From: Planctomycetota bacterium
Lineage (GTDB): Bacteria > Planctomycetota > Planctomycetia > Planctomycetales > Planctomycetaceae
NCBI GenBank assembly: GCA_022600195.1
Contig: JAHZKX010000010.1
Coordinates: 84,785 to 148,784, forward strand
Direction of reading: 5' to 3'
Length of the DNA stretch: 64,000 bases
Shown here: piece after piece, positions 19,222 through 28,898 of the stretch
Layout: the number at the start of each line of letters is the position of its first letter
How positions within the stretch are numbered: position 1 is the stretch's first letter
Translations under genes and position numbers: made by a program
The notes under the pieces: model-generated
What the model was told of the DNA's origin: nothing
Seen by the model: only the letters and a program-made list of their open reading frames with translations
Databases searched by the model: none

Positions 19222-19694
19222 GTACAGCACAAACACAGGTTGATTCAAGTAATGGCATGGAATCACAACTAGATTATTCAAGTCAATACGTTTCGTTTAG
19301 GGTTGATGGCCAGTTACTTGGCGTGCCGGTAAATATGGTCCAGGAAGTACTCACCGAACAAGTGATATCTCCGACACCTCTCTCACGCGATGAGATTAAA
19401 GGTTTGTTAAATCTTCGAGGGCAGATTGTAACTGCAGTCAGCCTCAGGAAACGCTTAGGACTGCCTGATCTAGAAGATGGCAATTCAATGAATGTCGTCA
19501 CCCGTATGGGGGAAGAGTCATTCAGCTTACTGGTAGACGAAGTAGGTGATGTAATCAATGTTTCAGGTCGCTCAATGGAACCGGTTCCAAGAACACTGGA
19601 TCCACATTGGAGGTCTGTCACGATAGGTGTTTTTCAATTGGAAGAAGGCTTGTTTGTCATTCTAGATGTTGAAACGATTTTGAATTTTGAATGA
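19218..19694 (+). CDS. cheW: Chemotaxis coupling protein CheW
   Basis: A 158-residue adaptor linking chemoreceptors to CheA. A short variable N-terminus is followed by one CheW domain: [21 protein letters not shown], then [30 protein letters not shown], the most conserved block, and [15 protein letters not shown] near the end. The start ATG overlaps the cheA stop (ATGA), indicating translational coupling. The chemoreceptor gene follows 46 bases later. No unusual features. Confidence 0.95.
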   Translation: MSTAQTQVDSSNGMESQLDYSSQYVSFRVDGQLLGVPVNMVQEVLTEQVISPTPLSRDEIKGLLNLRGQIVTAVSLRKRLGLPDLEDGNSMNVVTRMGEESFSLLVDEVGDVINVSGRSMEPVPRTLDPHWRSVTIGVFQLEEGLFVILDVETILNFE

Positions 19695-19740
19695 GTCGTT
19701 TTCTGATATTTATTTTGACTGGTAATTAAGGGCCATATTT

Positions 19741-22275
19741 GTGGATTTAAATGTTACTGCACTTCGAGAGTCGTTTGAATTGGTCGCTCCCCGTGCTGAC
19801 CAGCTGGCAGAACGATTTTATGAAAAATTATTCGAAGATTATCCAGATTTGCTGCGATATTTTACGGCTACCAATTTTTCAGAGCAACGTGGCAAGTTAA
19901 TTCAGGCACTTGTGCTCGTTTTGAAATCGCTGGAGACTCCTGATGCTTTAACCAAAGTATTACATCAGTTAGGAAAACAACATGGGGACATGGGGGTCCA
20001 GGATGATGATTATCCCCCAGTAGCTAATACATTAATCAGTGTATTGGCCGAGTATGCAGAAGAAGCATGGAATGAAGAACTGGAAGAGTGTTGGCGTCAG
20101 GCACTCGAAGCTGTTGCGACAACCATGATTGAAGGTGCTAAAGACTCAAGTCGCGCAAAACAGCTTCAATCGGCGGCTGTATCTGGCTCACAGGGAGCCG
20201 ACTTTGAAGAAGGGGATTCTGTTCAAGAAATGCCTCATTCCTCAGAGAGTAAAAAACAACTACAAACCGAACTACCATCAAGGTCTGAAGAGCAGATCAA
20301 AAAAACCAAGGAGAATAGTGATATGTCGATTGATTCAGTACAGAATACAGAACAGAGCGCGGCTACTGAACAGTCGCAGAACCTTGAGCAGTTTTATGGG
20401 ATGGCGGAATACAGTCCTCAAGCCACCATGTATTTGAATACAGAGGGAACAGTAACCTATCTCAACCGCAAGGGCCAGGAGCTATTTGCCGATCTGAGTA
20501 GTGTCTTAGGAATTGAGCCAAAGCAGCTTGTTGGTGGACCAGTTTCTCAATTGTTCAACAAAATTCCTGACCTGCATACTGCTCTGGAATCATTACTAGG
20601 CGAGAAAACCATTGCTGCGCATTTGGGTGATCGCGATATTGAAATTAACTTAACTCCAGCCAAATCCTCAGATGGTACATCTTCTGGTACTATCGTAGCC
20701 TGGAACGATATTACAGCGAAAAAAGCAATTGAAAAAGACGTATCGCGAATCCAGAGTATGATGGAGAACATTCCCGTCAACGTCATGCTGGCAAATACTG
20801 ACTTAGAGATTACCGATGTTAATCCAGCATCTGTAAAAAAGTTGAAAACTCTGGAGCAGTTTTTGCCTGTTAAAGTGGAAAATCTCATCGGACAAAATAT
20901 CGATATCTTTCATAAGAATCCGGCTTATCAACGCGGGATGCTGAGTGATCCATCTAATCTACCAGCGCGAGCGACGATTGAAGTCGGTCCAGAAAAATTG
21001 GATTTACTGGTCAGTCCTGTCACCGACTCGGATGGTAAATACATCGGTCCCATGGTGACCTGGGAAGTGATTACGGAAAAACTGAGACTTGAAAACGAAA
21101 TGGCTCGTGTTCAAAACATGATGGACAGTATTCCAATCAATGTACTGTTGGCAAATCGAGATCATGAATTGGTATACATGAACCCGGCTTCATTTAAGCA
21201 ATTAAAAGCAATCGAGCACTTATTACCTAAGCCAGTCGAACAACTGGTAGGCCAGAGCATTGACATCTTTCACAAAGAACCGGAGATGCAGCGGCGTCTT
21301 TTATCAGATCCTTCGAATTTGCCGCATCGTGCTAAGATCAAGGTGGGTGAAGAAACTCTTGATCTTCTGGCAACCGCAATTATGGACAAAGACAATAACT
21401 ATATTGGTCCCATGATTTCCTGGTCGGTCGTCACAGCACAGGTTCAATTGGCAGACGATTTTGAATCAGAAATTCAAGGTATTGTGAGTGTGGTTACTTC
21501 TTCGGCTACGGAAATGCAGGCTAGCTCAAAGAGTCTTTCTGATATGGCTGATAATACCGCACGCCAGTCTCAAGTAGTAGCGGCGGCAAGTGAAGAAGCA
21601 ACACGTAATGTCGAAACGGTCTCTTCAGCCGCCGAAGAATTAAGTGCATCGATTAGTGAAATTTCCCGTCATGTACAGGATCAATCTCACATGACATCAC
21701 AGGCAGTGAATGAAGCAGAGAGTACAAACGCAACAATCAAAGAGCTCGGAATTGCCAGTACCGAGATTGGTCAGGTTGTCAAAGTGATTACTTCTATCGC
21801 ACAACAGACGAACTTGCTGGCTTTAAATGCAACAATTGAAGCTGCACGTGCTGGCGAAGCTGGAAAAGGTTTTGCCGTTGTCGCTAATGAAGTGAAGGAA
21901 CTTGCCCGGCAGACTGCTCGAGCAACAGAAGAGATTAGTGAAAAGATCAATGCCATTCAAGGGTCAACTGGTGTTGCTGTAACAGCAATCGGTTCGATCG
22001 GTGAGAGTATTGGCAAGATCAACGAGATTTCAACCACAATTGCCAGTGCTGTTGAAGAACAGACAGCGGCAACCAATGAGATCTCACGAAATGTTGCAGA
22101 AGCCGCTCGCGGAACCGCTGAAGTTACCAATAACATTTCGGGTGTTTCTCAAGCAGCTACCGATAGTGGTACAGCATCAAACGACATGCTGGCAGCCGCG
22201 CAAGGTTTGACTCAAGAGTCCGTAAAGCTGGACGAAGCAGCCACTTCATTCCTGGAACGAATGAGAGCAATGTAA
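19741..22275 (+). CDS. Soluble globin-coupled methyl-accepting chemotaxis protein with PAS repeats
   Basis: An 844-residue receptor with no membrane segment. Residues 1-140 match a flavohaemoglobin-type globin: [20 protein letters not shown], then an EQ at the distal region and His81 in [10 protein letters not shown] as the expected proximal haem ligand. A polar linker follows (about 145-210). Three PAS-like modules lie at about 215-330, 340-445 and 460-570; the last two are near repeats, both carrying an IDIFHK motif and SDPSNLP. The signalling domain (about 580-844) has the hairpin tip [19 protein letters not shown]. Start is GTG with AAGGG eleven bases upstream. Set between cheW and cheY-cheB-cheR, it is the cluster's receptor; O2, NO or redox sensing is inferred from the globin. 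Confidence 0.93.
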   Translation: MDLNVTALRESFELVAPRADQLAERFYEKLFEDYPDLLRYFTATNFSEQRGKLIQALVLVLKSLETPDALTKVLHQLGKQHGDMGVQDDDYPPVANTLISVLAEYAEEAWNEELEECWRQALEAVATTMIEGAKDSSRAKQLQSAAVSGSQGADFEEGDSVQEMPHSSESKKQLQTELPSRSEEQIKKTKENSDMSIDSVQNTEQSAATEQSQNLEQFYGMAEYSPQATMYLNTEGTVTYLNRKGQELFADLSSVLGIEPKQLVGGPVSQLFNKIPDLHTALESLLGEKTIAAHLGDRDIEINLTPAKSSDGTSSGTIVAWNDITAKKAIEKDVSRIQSMMENIPVNVMLANTDLEITDVNPASVKKLKTLEQFLPVKVENLIGQNIDIFHKNPAYQRGMLSDPSNLPARATIEVGPEKLDLLVSPVTDSDGKYIGPMVTWEVITEKLRLENEMARVQNMMDSIPINVLLANRDHELVYMNPASFKQLKAIEHLLPKPVEQLVGQSIDIFHKEPEMQRRLLSDPSNLPHRAKIKVGEETLDLLATAIMDKDNNYIGPMISWSVVTAQVQLADDFESEIQGIVSVVTSSATEMQASSKSLSDMADNTARQSQVVAAASEEATRNVETVSSAAEELSASISEISRHVQDQSHMTSQAVNEAESTNATIKELGIASTEIGQVVKVITSIAQQTNLLALNATIEAARAGEAGKGFAVVANEVKELARQTARATEEISEKINAIQGSTGVAVTAIGSIGESIGKINEISTTIASAVEEQTAATNEISRNVAEAARGTAEVTNNISGVSQAATDSGTASNDMLAAAQGLTQESVKLDEAATSFLERMRAM

Positions 22276-22580
22276 GGATTAAGTTCCATCTCGTGAAAAT
22301 CAGAAATAACCGTCGGTGTGATCGTATGTTTATTCATGGGTTGTTCTGACGGTTTTTTTCTTCATGAAGTAGGATGAATTTGAGGCATAAGTCTCAAAAG
22401 TATTAAAAAAGAAGGAAAATACAGTTTGTTCTGCATGCCTTCTGAAACGTGTTCTAGACTTCATCTGGTAGTTTGATCAACCGATGATGTAGTGAATTGA
22501 AGCGTAGGTGCTACGTCCAATTCTTGAATTACTGGCTATTCACTAAGAGATAATTTTTACAAACTGGGAGACCGGTGGAA
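22276..22580. other. Intergenic region between the receptor and cheY
   Basis: About 305 bases without a gene. It contains a probable terminator for the cheA-cheW-receptor transcript (22308-22359), so a separate promoter for cheY-cheB-cheR is expected downstream, though I cannot place it. Confidence 0.55.
22308..22359 (+). terminator. Probable terminator after the chemoreceptor gene
   Basis: AACCGTC (22308-22314) pairs with GACGGTT (22348-22354), followed by a seven-T run (22353-22359). The loop is long (33 bases), which lowers confidence. Confidence 0.5.
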
Positions 22581-22949
22581 ATGAAAACGATATTACTTGT
22601 TGATGATTCCCGGGCAGTTCGACTTGTTGGACGCCGCATGATGGGGACTCTTGGATTGAACGTTCTGGAAGCAGAAGATGGCAAGCAGGCTTTGGAAGTT
22701 GCGAGAGCGAATCCTGAGTTGGATGCAGTATTGCTGGACTGGAATATGCCGATCATGGATGGCATGGAGTTCTTAACTGCATTAAGGAATGAAGAAAGGG
22801 ATAAACAACCGATTGTTGTGATGTGTACAACGGAAAATGACATGCCCCAAATCGTACAGGCCATGCAGGCAGGTGCGAATGAGTATATTATGAAACCGTT
22901 TACCGAAGATATTGTCCGCGACAAACTGGAAGAAACAGGTGTTTTGTGA
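22581..22949 (+). CDS. cheY: CheY-like response regulator
   Basis: A 122-residue single receiver domain, the likely phospho-output of the CheA in this cluster. It shows the acidic pair in LLVDDSRAVR, the phospho-accepting Asp in LLDWNMPIMDGMEF (near 54), Thr/Thr in MCTTEND, and the Lys of MKPFTEDI. All signature residues are intact. I take the ATG at 22581, since GGGAG lies ten bases upstream; a GTG two codons earlier is possible. Its TGA overlaps the cheB GTG start by four bases. Downstream target is unknown because no flagellar switch genes are present. Confidence 0.93.
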   Translation: MKTILLVDDSRAVRLVGRRMMGTLGLNVLEAEDGKQALEVARANPELDAVLLDWNMPIMDGMEFLTALRNEERDKQPIVVMCTTENDMPQIVQAMQAGANEYIMKPFTEDIVRDKLEETGVL

Positions 22950-23992
22950 GTCAGTCGATCATAAAAGTTCTTCTGGTCGATGACTCAGCTGTAATTCGGG
23001 GACTAATGACTCAGGCCATCAATTTGGATTCTAAAGTTGAAGTCGTCGGTTCTGCCATGCATGGTCAGACGGCACTCACCTGGCTAAAAAAAAATCAGGC
23101 TGATGTGATCGTTCTTGATGTAGAAATGCCTGTCATGGATGGGATAAGCTGCTTAAAGCAGCTTAAACAGGATTACCCTGCGATTCCTGTCATTATGGCA
23201 AGTGCCCTGACTCTTGCGGGAGCAGAGGTGACTTTGAAGGCTCTCGATCTGGGAGCTGCAGGTTGTATCCCCAAGCCTGTTGCTACAAATGCAGCAGACG
23301 CGATCGCGCAGGTTGCTCAAGGTTTAATTCCGTTGATCAAGGCATTGGCAGGACAACAGAACGGGCTTCAGTTGAAAGAGGCATGTGGTCTAACAAAAAC
23401 ACTAAAGTCACCTACTAAGACTCCCATGGTATTGGTGATTGGGGCGAGTACGGGGGGGCCCAATGCACTGAAAGCGGTGTTGTCTGCTATTCCAGCGAAA
23501 TTTACTTTACCAATTTTAATAGCACAGCACATGCCACCTCTGTTTACAAAAACATTAGCTGAGCATATTGAACGTGAAACGAAACGTCCCACAGCAGAAG
23601 CCTTTGATGGCGTTTTAATAGAACGAAACCATATATATATCGCCCCGGGCGATTTTCACATGACAATAGATAAACGGGATGACCGAATGGTGATCCGCCT
23701 GAATCAAGACGCCCCAGAGCATTTTTGCCGTCCTTCTGTCAATCCTCTGTATGCTTCCGCAGCAAAGTGGTATGGCAGTTCCGTTTTGGCAGTCATGCTG
23801 ACAGGAATGGGCGATGATGGAATTGAGGGAGCGCAACAAATTAGTGACCGAAAAGGTTACATCATAGCACAGGATGAGCAGAGTAGTGTTGTTTGGGGAA
23901 TGCCTGGTGCGATTGTTAATGCATGGCTTGCCAATCAAGTTTTACCCCTCAGGAATATTGCTCCTGAATTAATTCGGCTTTGTTCTTTATAG
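22946..23992 (+). CDS. cheB: Chemotaxis response regulator protein-glutamate methylesterase CheB
   Basis: A 348-residue enzyme that removes methyl groups from receptor glutamates to reset adaptation. An N-terminal receiver (about 5-120; LLVDDSAVIRG, VIVLDVEMPVMDG with the phospho-Asp) is linked to a C-terminal methylesterase (about 155-345) with the catalytic Ser in IGASTGGPN, His in LIAQHMPP and Asp in TGMGDDGIEGA. The start is GTG within the cheY stop (GTGA overlap). CheR follows after 14 bases. Complete and conventional. Confidence 0.95.
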   Translation: MSQSIIKVLLVDDSAVIRGLMTQAINLDSKVEVVGSAMHGQTALTWLKKNQADVIVLDVEMPVMDGISCLKQLKQDYPAIPVIMASALTLAGAEVTLKALDLGAAGCIPKPVATNAADAIAQVAQGLIPLIKALAGQQNGLQLKEACGLTKTLKSPTKTPMVLVIGASTGGPNALKAVLSAIPAKFTLPILIAQHMPPLFTKTLAEHIERETKRPTAEAFDGVLIERNHIYIAPGDFHMTIDKRDDRMVIRLNQDAPEHFCRPSVNPLYASAAKWYGSSVLAVMLTGMGDDGIEGAQQISDRKGYIIAQDEQSSVVWGMPGAIVNAWLANQVLPLRNIAPELIRLCSL

Positions 23993-24006
23993 AAAGTGGT
24001 GATCTC

Positions 24007-24852
24007 GTGTCTCCAGAAGATTATACATATATTACAAAATATTTATTAGATACGACCGGACTTTCTCTCGGTGAAAATAAAGAGTATCTACTGGAAGCCC
24101 GTCTGATTCCTATTGCTCAATCGCGTGGCATGAATGGAATTGAGGATCTTGTTTTGAGTTTAAGATCTCAGTTAGATCAAAGCCTGAAAACAGAAGTCAT
24201 GGAAGCGATGACAACAAATGAATCATCATTTTTCCGTGACAAACGTCCTTTTGAGGAATTTAAAACATCGATACTGCCAGATCTCATCGCTGAGCGAAAA
24301 ATCTCAAAAAAATTGAGAATCTGGTGTGCTGCTTGCTCTAATGGTCAGGAACCCTACAGCATTGTTATGTCCTTACGCGAGAATTTTCCGGAATTGATTG
24401 ACTGGAATATTCAGATCGTGGGTACTGACTTATGCACAAAAGCATTGCATCGGGCTGAAGCAGGAGTTTATTCACAGTTTGAAGTTCAACGTGGTTTACC
24501 AGTTCAGCTCTTGATGAAGTATTTTGAACAATGTGAACAGGGTTGGAAAATAAAGTCAGACTTCGATGTGGGCATACAGTGGAAACATCTGAATCTATTG
24601 GAAGATTTCAAGCATTTGGGAATGTTCGATATCGTTTTTTGTAGAAATGTGTTGATTTATTTTGAACCGGATTTGAAGAAGAATATTCTGGATCGAATCA
24701 GGAATCAAATGAATTCTTCAGGAGTTCTGTTACTGGGGGCTGCAGAAACAGTTTTAGGAATTTCAGATCATTATTCCAAACTGCCTGAGTGTCAGTCAGC
24801 CATTTATCGTGTGTCTGGTCAGAAAACACAAGAAACACAAGAAGTCACTTAA
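24007..24852 (+). CDS. cheR: Chemotaxis protein methyltransferase CheR
   Basis: A 281-residue SAM-dependent enzyme that methylates receptor glutamates. It has the CheR N-terminal helical domain, AMTTNESSFFRD, the SAM motif RIWCAACSNGQEPYSI, and DIVFCRNVLIYFEPD. I chose the GTG at 24007 (MSPEDYTYITKYLL...), where the N-terminal domain begins and an AAGTGG stretch lies upstream; an in-frame TTG at 23980 would overlap cheB. It completes a cheA-cheW-receptor-cheY-cheB-cheR set; no cheD, cheC or cheZ is seen. An inverted repeat follows the stop. Confidence 0.94.
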   Translation: MSPEDYTYITKYLLDTTGLSLGENKEYLLEARLIPIAQSRGMNGIEDLVLSLRSQLDQSLKTEVMEAMTTNESSFFRDKRPFEEFKTSILPDLIAERKISKKLRIWCAACSNGQEPYSIVMSLRENFPELIDWNIQIVGTDLCTKALHRAEAGVYSQFEVQRGLPVQLLMKYFEQCEQGWKIKSDFDVGIQWKHLNLLEDFKHLGMFDIVFCRNVLIYFEPDLKKNILDRIRNQMNSSGVLLLGAAETVLGISDHYSKLPECQSAIYRVSGQKTQETQEVT

Positions 24853-24868
24853 TCCCTTTACTGGATAA

Positions 24869-24932
24869 CTGATCCCGTCAATCGTGTCATCTTGAAGATA
24901 CAGTCAGATTATTCTTTCATAAACGGGATCAG
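24869..24932 (+). repeat. Inverted repeat with an inner hairpin after cheR
   Basis: CTGATCCCGT (24869-24878) is a perfect 10-bp inverted match to ACGGGATCAG (24923-24932). Between them a smaller hairpin TGTcATC/GATACA can form. There is no T-run, so it may be a processing or termination structure for the cheYBR transcript, or part of the next gene's leader. Confidence 0.5.
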
Positions 24933-25075
24933 CATAATGGGATTTGGGTGTTAAAAAGCACTTTCCTTATTTGAACATATGTGATATTAGTTCCGCTCGT
25001 TAATGCTATTGAAGACTGTTGAAATTATTCAAATCGATGAGTTTCTTTTGAATTCGCACAGGGAAGTGCAAGGTA

Positions 25076-26380
25076 ATGCGTCTTGCAATATTTGAAGATA
25101 AGTCTGCTCTACAATTCGCACCGATTTCATTAATGAGGCCTGTGTTTGAATTATTGTGTGGTCAATATACTTGCCGAGAACGGTTGTTAAACTCCCTTTC
25201 CTGTGAAGAGTGGGGTGTGTTAATTCGCCCTGTTCTTTCTGAAATATATTCAGAACAATTCCCAGATGCTCGCATTAATGATGCGATCTGGCTAAATGAA
25301 GGCCAGACTCTGCTGATTAATGGGCGGTGGCTCCCCTCAAACAAAGCGATCTCTCAGCTTGCTGAAGTTTCATCTGATACGGTAGGAATCATCGGAAACT
25401 CTGTCGCTTATTTACTCTTGGAGCCTGAAGAGTCCACTTTGCTGACGACTGATGCCTGGGATAACGCGATTAATAAAATTGCCGAGACCAGGCGGGCCGT
25501 TCATGTAGAAGGAGTAGAACTTCAACATCCCTGGGATCTCGTAAATCAAAATCGGCATCAATTACTAGCTGACTTTTCCTTATGTCAGAATTCGATTGAA
25601 TCGACCAGTGATGCAGCGAATTTAACCATTGTAGGTGCACCTGATCTAGTACAACTCTCGACTTCCGCCGAGATTGATCCTTTTGTTGTTCTGGATACCA
25701 GAAATGGCCCGATTGTTATCGAGGACAATGCCAAAATTCAGGCTTTTACCCGGATTGAAGGACCTGCTTATATAGGGAGGGGAACGCAGTTGTTTCGAGC
25801 GAATATCAGGTCCGGGACTTCAGTCGGTCCACATTGCAGGCTTGGTGGTGAAATTGAAGAATCCATCGTGCATGGATATGTTAATAAATATCATGAAGGA
25901 TTTTTAGGGCATTCCTATATTTGTCCTTGGGTTAATTTGGGGGCTCAAACCAATAACAGTGATCTCAAAAATGATTACTCTGATGTCAAAGTCCCACTAT
26001 CGGGAGTTCCCATAGAGACGCATCTGGTAAAAGTTGGTTGTTATATAGGCGATCATACAAAGACCGGTTTGAACAGCCTGTTTAATACTGGTACCTCTGT
26101 CGGTGTGATGTGCATGGTTCTTCCAACCGGGGAACTACTGCCTAAGCATATCCCCTCATTTTCACGGTTCTGGTTAGGACGTATCGAAAATCAAGTTGAC
26201 ATTTCGGAACTCTTCCAATTGGCTGAAGTCACGATGAAACGCAGAGGTCTTAAGCTGACTGCCGCTCAACGCAAGCTTCTGATTGCGCTGGCAGATGAAA
26301 CTGCTGAGGAACGCGAACAGGCAATCTGCTGGTGGGAACAGAAATGTCAGGCACGCCCTGCTCCACATACAACGCCTTAA
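25076..26380 (+). CDS. GlmU-like putative sugar nucleotidyltransferase with left-handed beta-helix
   Basis: A 434-residue cytoplasmic protein of the alternative GlmU-like family. The N-terminal section begins MRLAIFEDKSALQFAPISLMRPVFELLCGQ and continues to about residue 180; this family lacks the classical GxGTRM nucleotide loop. From about 195 the chain has hexapeptide-type repeats (AEIDPFVVLDTRNGPIVIEDNAKIQ, then GRGTQLFRANIRSGTSVGPHCRLGGE), and the segment NLGAQTNNSDLKNDYSDVKV recalls GlmU acetyltransferase active-site loops. It is likely involved in sugar-phosphate activation or acetylation for envelope polymers, but substrates are not determined. It stands alone, followed by 485 bases without a clear gene. 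Confidence 0.82.
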   Translation: MRLAIFEDKSALQFAPISLMRPVFELLCGQYTCRERLLNSLSCEEWGVLIRPVLSEIYSEQFPDARINDAIWLNEGQTLLINGRWLPSNKAISQLAEVSSDTVGIIGNSVAYLLLEPEESTLLTTDAWDNAINKIAETRRAVHVEGVELQHPWDLVNQNRHQLLADFSLCQNSIESTSDAANLTIVGAPDLVQLSTSAEIDPFVVLDTRNGPIVIEDNAKIQAFTRIEGPAYIGRGTQLFRANIRSGTSVGPHCRLGGEIEESIVHGYVNKYHEGFLGHSYICPWVNLGAQTNNSDLKNDYSDVKVPLSGVPIETHLVKVGCYIGDHTKTGLNSLFNTGTSVGVMCMVLPTGELLPKHIPSFSRFWLGRIENQVDISELFQLAEVTMKRRGLKLTAAQRKLLIALADETAEEREQAICWWEQKCQARPAPHTTP

Positions 26381-26865
26381 AGCGTTTACTGCATTTTGCA
26401 GGCATGATTTCTTTGTAAATGTGCTTGGATTCTGGAGAACATTTTCGTTCATTCAGAGCGAACTCTGCCCAGTCTGGAATTGTCCTGTACATAGAGCAGA
26501 GTGAAGAAACGAGGAAGGTTGTAGGATCTTTAGAAGAAAACGATGAGATTTATCCCTTTCGTAAGATTTATCATCTTGATGTAAGAATGTCGCAAAATGA
26601 CGACAGTCTTTGCACTACCAAAATGTTTTTGTGAAAATTACCAAAGGTGTTTTGCATCATAGTTGCGGGTCTGGTAAGCGTTTACGGTTCCTTTCTTCTT
26701 ATGACAATTATTTCGGTGAGTTTGGTACAGTCATTGCGATTCTTTTTGTCATTATGTTTTTCGAGTATGAAAAGCGACAGCCTGCTCAGAAACATCGAGT
26801 TTGCGGCTGTGAATTAGAATTACAAACCTAAAAGTGTTGAATTGAGAAAGTAGGAGAAGAGGGTC
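26381..26865. other. Intergenic region with no supported gene
   Basis: Short open frames occur (for example 26632-26831 on plus, with one hydrophobic stretch) but none has a good ribosome site, recognisable motif or normal composition. A Shine-Dalgarno for the next gene (AGGAG) is at its right end. Confidence 0.5.
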
Positions 26866-27093
26866 ATGTCTGATCAGATCATGGAAGAATTGTGGAATGG
26901 AATATCACCAGCGACAAATGGCGCCGAAGTCGTCAATGCTGTCGTAGATCGGTTAGTAGAGTTAAATATCGATTTACAGGAAGTTTCCCTCGCAGAGATG
27001 AAGACTCTAATGGCTTGTGCTTACCGGCACAAAGCAAAGGATGAATTACCAAAACGGAACCGGTGCGTTTCAGATTGTGTGATCGCCTCTTAA
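26866..27093 (+). CDS. Small conserved hypothetical protein, 75 residues
   Basis: A short soluble protein (MSDQIMEELWNGISPATNG..., ending CVSDCVIAS), unrecognised. A strong ribosome site, GTAGGAGAAGAGGGTC directly before the ATG, supports it being expressed. The middle is amphipathic helical, and three cysteines are spread over the second half (ACAYRH, NRCVSDC), possibly metal-binding. There is no signal peptide or membrane segment. It lies 130 bases before another small protein gene on the same strand. Function unknown. Confidence 0.7.
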   Translation: MSDQIMEELWNGISPATNGAEVVNAVVDRLVELNIDLQEVSLAEMKTLMACAYRHKAKDELPKRNRCVSDCVIAS

Positions 27094-27222
27094 CAGTTCA
27101 AATTAGTGTAATAATCGAACGAATTGTGAGAACGAATCAAACAATGTTCTTGAATTATTTAAGCCTTTGGTGGTAGAACTGATGAGCTTCACATTTCTTT
27201 TCCCACTCCAGAAAGAGCTAAG

Positions 27223-27495
27223 ATGGACGATTCAAATCATGATCTGCCTCATGGGGACCGAGCCGGGGATCACTCTGAAATTGTTGAGCAGATAGTGGAA
27301 TCACTCAAGCAAGGCAAAAAAATACAGGCCATCAAAGATTACAGAGAGTCCACAGGGGCAGGCTTGAAAGAATCGAAAGAGGCCATTGAAGCACTCATCC
27401 AGAAGTATGATATTCAAATGAAGTCCGGTTGTGCTACAATGCTTTTAATGGCGATCTCCACGATAGCACTGACTTTCATCGTCTGGTTGAGATGA
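27223..27495 (+). CDS. Small protein with L7/L12-type C-terminal-domain motif and a C-terminal membrane anchor
   Basis: A 90-residue protein. After a His/Asp-rich N-terminus, residues about 28-64 read QGKKIQAIKDYRESTGAGL then KESKEAIEAL, closely like the helix-loop-helix of the ribosomal protein L7/L12 C-terminal domain (KIxAIKxYRExTGxGLKEAK). Residues about 71-89 (CATMLLMAISTIALTFIVW) form one membrane helix, so the motif would be tail-anchored on the cytoplasmic face. A related motif is present in the protein at 5550-5873. It is not ribosomal L7/L12 itself: too short, and membrane-anchored. Role unknown; a protein-interaction module is inferred. Confidence 0.8.
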   Translation: MDDSNHDLPHGDRAGDHSEIVEQIVESLKQGKKIQAIKDYRESTGAGLKESKEAIEALIQKYDIQMKSGCATMLLMAISTIALTFIVWLR

Positions 27496-27871
27496 ATTAA
27501 TCCACCATCACAGAGGCTCTTGGCTCTGCTTCGCTACTGTTCGGTCTAATGGGCAGTGAATTTCCCTGATTGAAAGCGTCACTCATTCTTTGGTAGTTCT
27601 CATGATGATTGTACTAAGGCGGGGTTGATACGGAGTGTTTATTTTATAAATCTAATAAACAATGCGAATAACTTTCTTGAGGTGCTAATTTATAGTTATA
27701 TAATCAATGAGTGAAGTTGATTTGGATCTGTAAGCCCTGATTTCAGGGACCAGTTTACTTCAGCAATTAAATGCGGGGTCTTTGTATGTGATATGCTTTT
27801 CATGTAGTAAAGATTTGTTATTTGATCTGTGAAAATTTCTTTTTTTCAAATTTTCTATATTGGGGATCGTC
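27496..27871. other. Intergenic leader before the DUF1559 gene
   Basis: About 376 AT-rich bases with no supported gene. A small perfect hairpin CCCTGATTTCAGGG is at 27735-27748. GGGGATC immediately precedes the start of the next gene. Promoter elements could not be fixed. Confidence 0.5.
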
Positions 27872-28852
27872 ATGTTTTCAAATCAAAAAAGACGTCCGGG
27901 TTTTACGTTAATCGAGTTACTGGTTGTCATTGCTATTATTGCAATCTTAATTGCTCTTTTACTTCCTGCTGTCCAGCAGGCTCGCGAGGCGGCACGCCGT
28001 GCCACTTGCAAGAATAAGCTCAAGCAAGTTTCCTTAGCGTTACATAACTACCATGAAACGCATCGTGTGTTCCCTCCAGGGGCCATCAATTATGGCTGGT
28101 GCACTCTTAACCCGGTTGATGCACCTGGTCGAACTACACATAATAAAAATGGGCTTTCCTTATTGCTTCCCTTCCTGGATCAGGCTCCCCTTTATAATAA
28201 AATTAACCAGGAAACTGCCAACGGTCCTCAGAATGGAGGTTTTTGTTGTAGTTACCCAGGAGCTGGTGTTCCTCTGGCAGGGAACCCCGCAGATAACGCA
28301 GATGAAATGACGATTCTTCTCGATATCTTTCTCTGTCCTTCTGATTCTGGAACAACGCATCTGGGAACCGGTGCACCCTACGGAACTGCAGTAGCACCAG
28401 GTCCAGCCAAAACCAATTATGAACTCAGCGCGGATCAAACTATTAGTTGCAACTTATGGGCAAGCCAGTCTACCACCTCTCGAAAAATATTTGGCGAAAA
28501 TAGCCGTGCGAAAATTAGTGACATTAAAGATGGGAGTTCTAATACCATCATGGTTTGTGAAACGACGCGTACGGTCGCTAATGGCGAACCACCCGCCTGG
28601 GGCATGCGAGGCTGGGTCACAACCGGCGGAGACGTGGACCCAGGAATTAATGTCTGGGATATTCCTACTGGGGCGACTAGTCCAGATTTTGGAAACCTAA
28701 ATAGCTGGGGACAAGTTGGGAGCATGCATGTTGGCGGAGCTCACTTTGGGATAGCGGATGGAGCCGTCCGGTTCATCTCAGAAAATACAGATCTGACATT
28801 ACTCAGGCGGTTGGGAACAATGTCAGATGGTTTCGTTGCTCCATTACCTTAA
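27872..28852 (+). CDS. DUF1559 domain-containing protein with prepilin-type N-terminus
   Basis: A 326-residue envelope protein of a family greatly expanded in planctomycetes. The N-terminus RRPGFTLIELLVVIAIIAIL is a type IV prepilin-like cleavage/methylation site plus hydrophobic helix, followed by LLPAVQQAREAARR and the DUF1559 body. Near the C-terminus the family's His-...-ADG signature appears (HVGGAHFGIADGAVRFI). I chose the ATG at 27872, with GGGGATC upstream, over an in-frame TTG 12 bases earlier. It is likely exported and assembled as a pseudopilin or surface fibre; exact function is not established. A lipoprotein gene follows 46 bases downstream, a common pairing in this phylum. Confidence 0.93.
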   Translation: MFSNQKRRPGFTLIELLVVIAIIAILIALLLPAVQQAREAARRATCKNKLKQVSLALHNYHETHRVFPPGAINYGWCTLNPVDAPGRTTHNKNGLSLLLPFLDQAPLYNKINQETANGPQNGGFCCSYPGAGVPLAGNPADNADEMTILLDIFLCPSDSGTTHLGTGAPYGTAVAPGPAKTNYELSADQTISCNLWASQSTTSRKIFGENSRAKISDIKDGSSNTIMVCETTRTVANGEPPAWGMRGWVTTGGDVDPGINVWDIPTGATSPDFGNLNSWGQVGSMHVGGAHFGIADGAVRFISENTDLTLLRRLGTMSDGFVAPLP

Positions 28853-28898
28853 ATCCTCCTTTTTTCATTGAGTTTGCAACACAAGAATGAGGTGATTT

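Noticed and set aside
22571..22580. GTG at 22575 as the cheY start
   Set aside because: It lies too close to the GGGAG site; the ATG at 22581 has normal spacing and gives the usual receiver start.
26632..26831. Small plus-strand frame with a hydrophobic stretch
   Set aside because: No ribosome site, no family pattern, and unnatural C-terminus; treated as non-coding.
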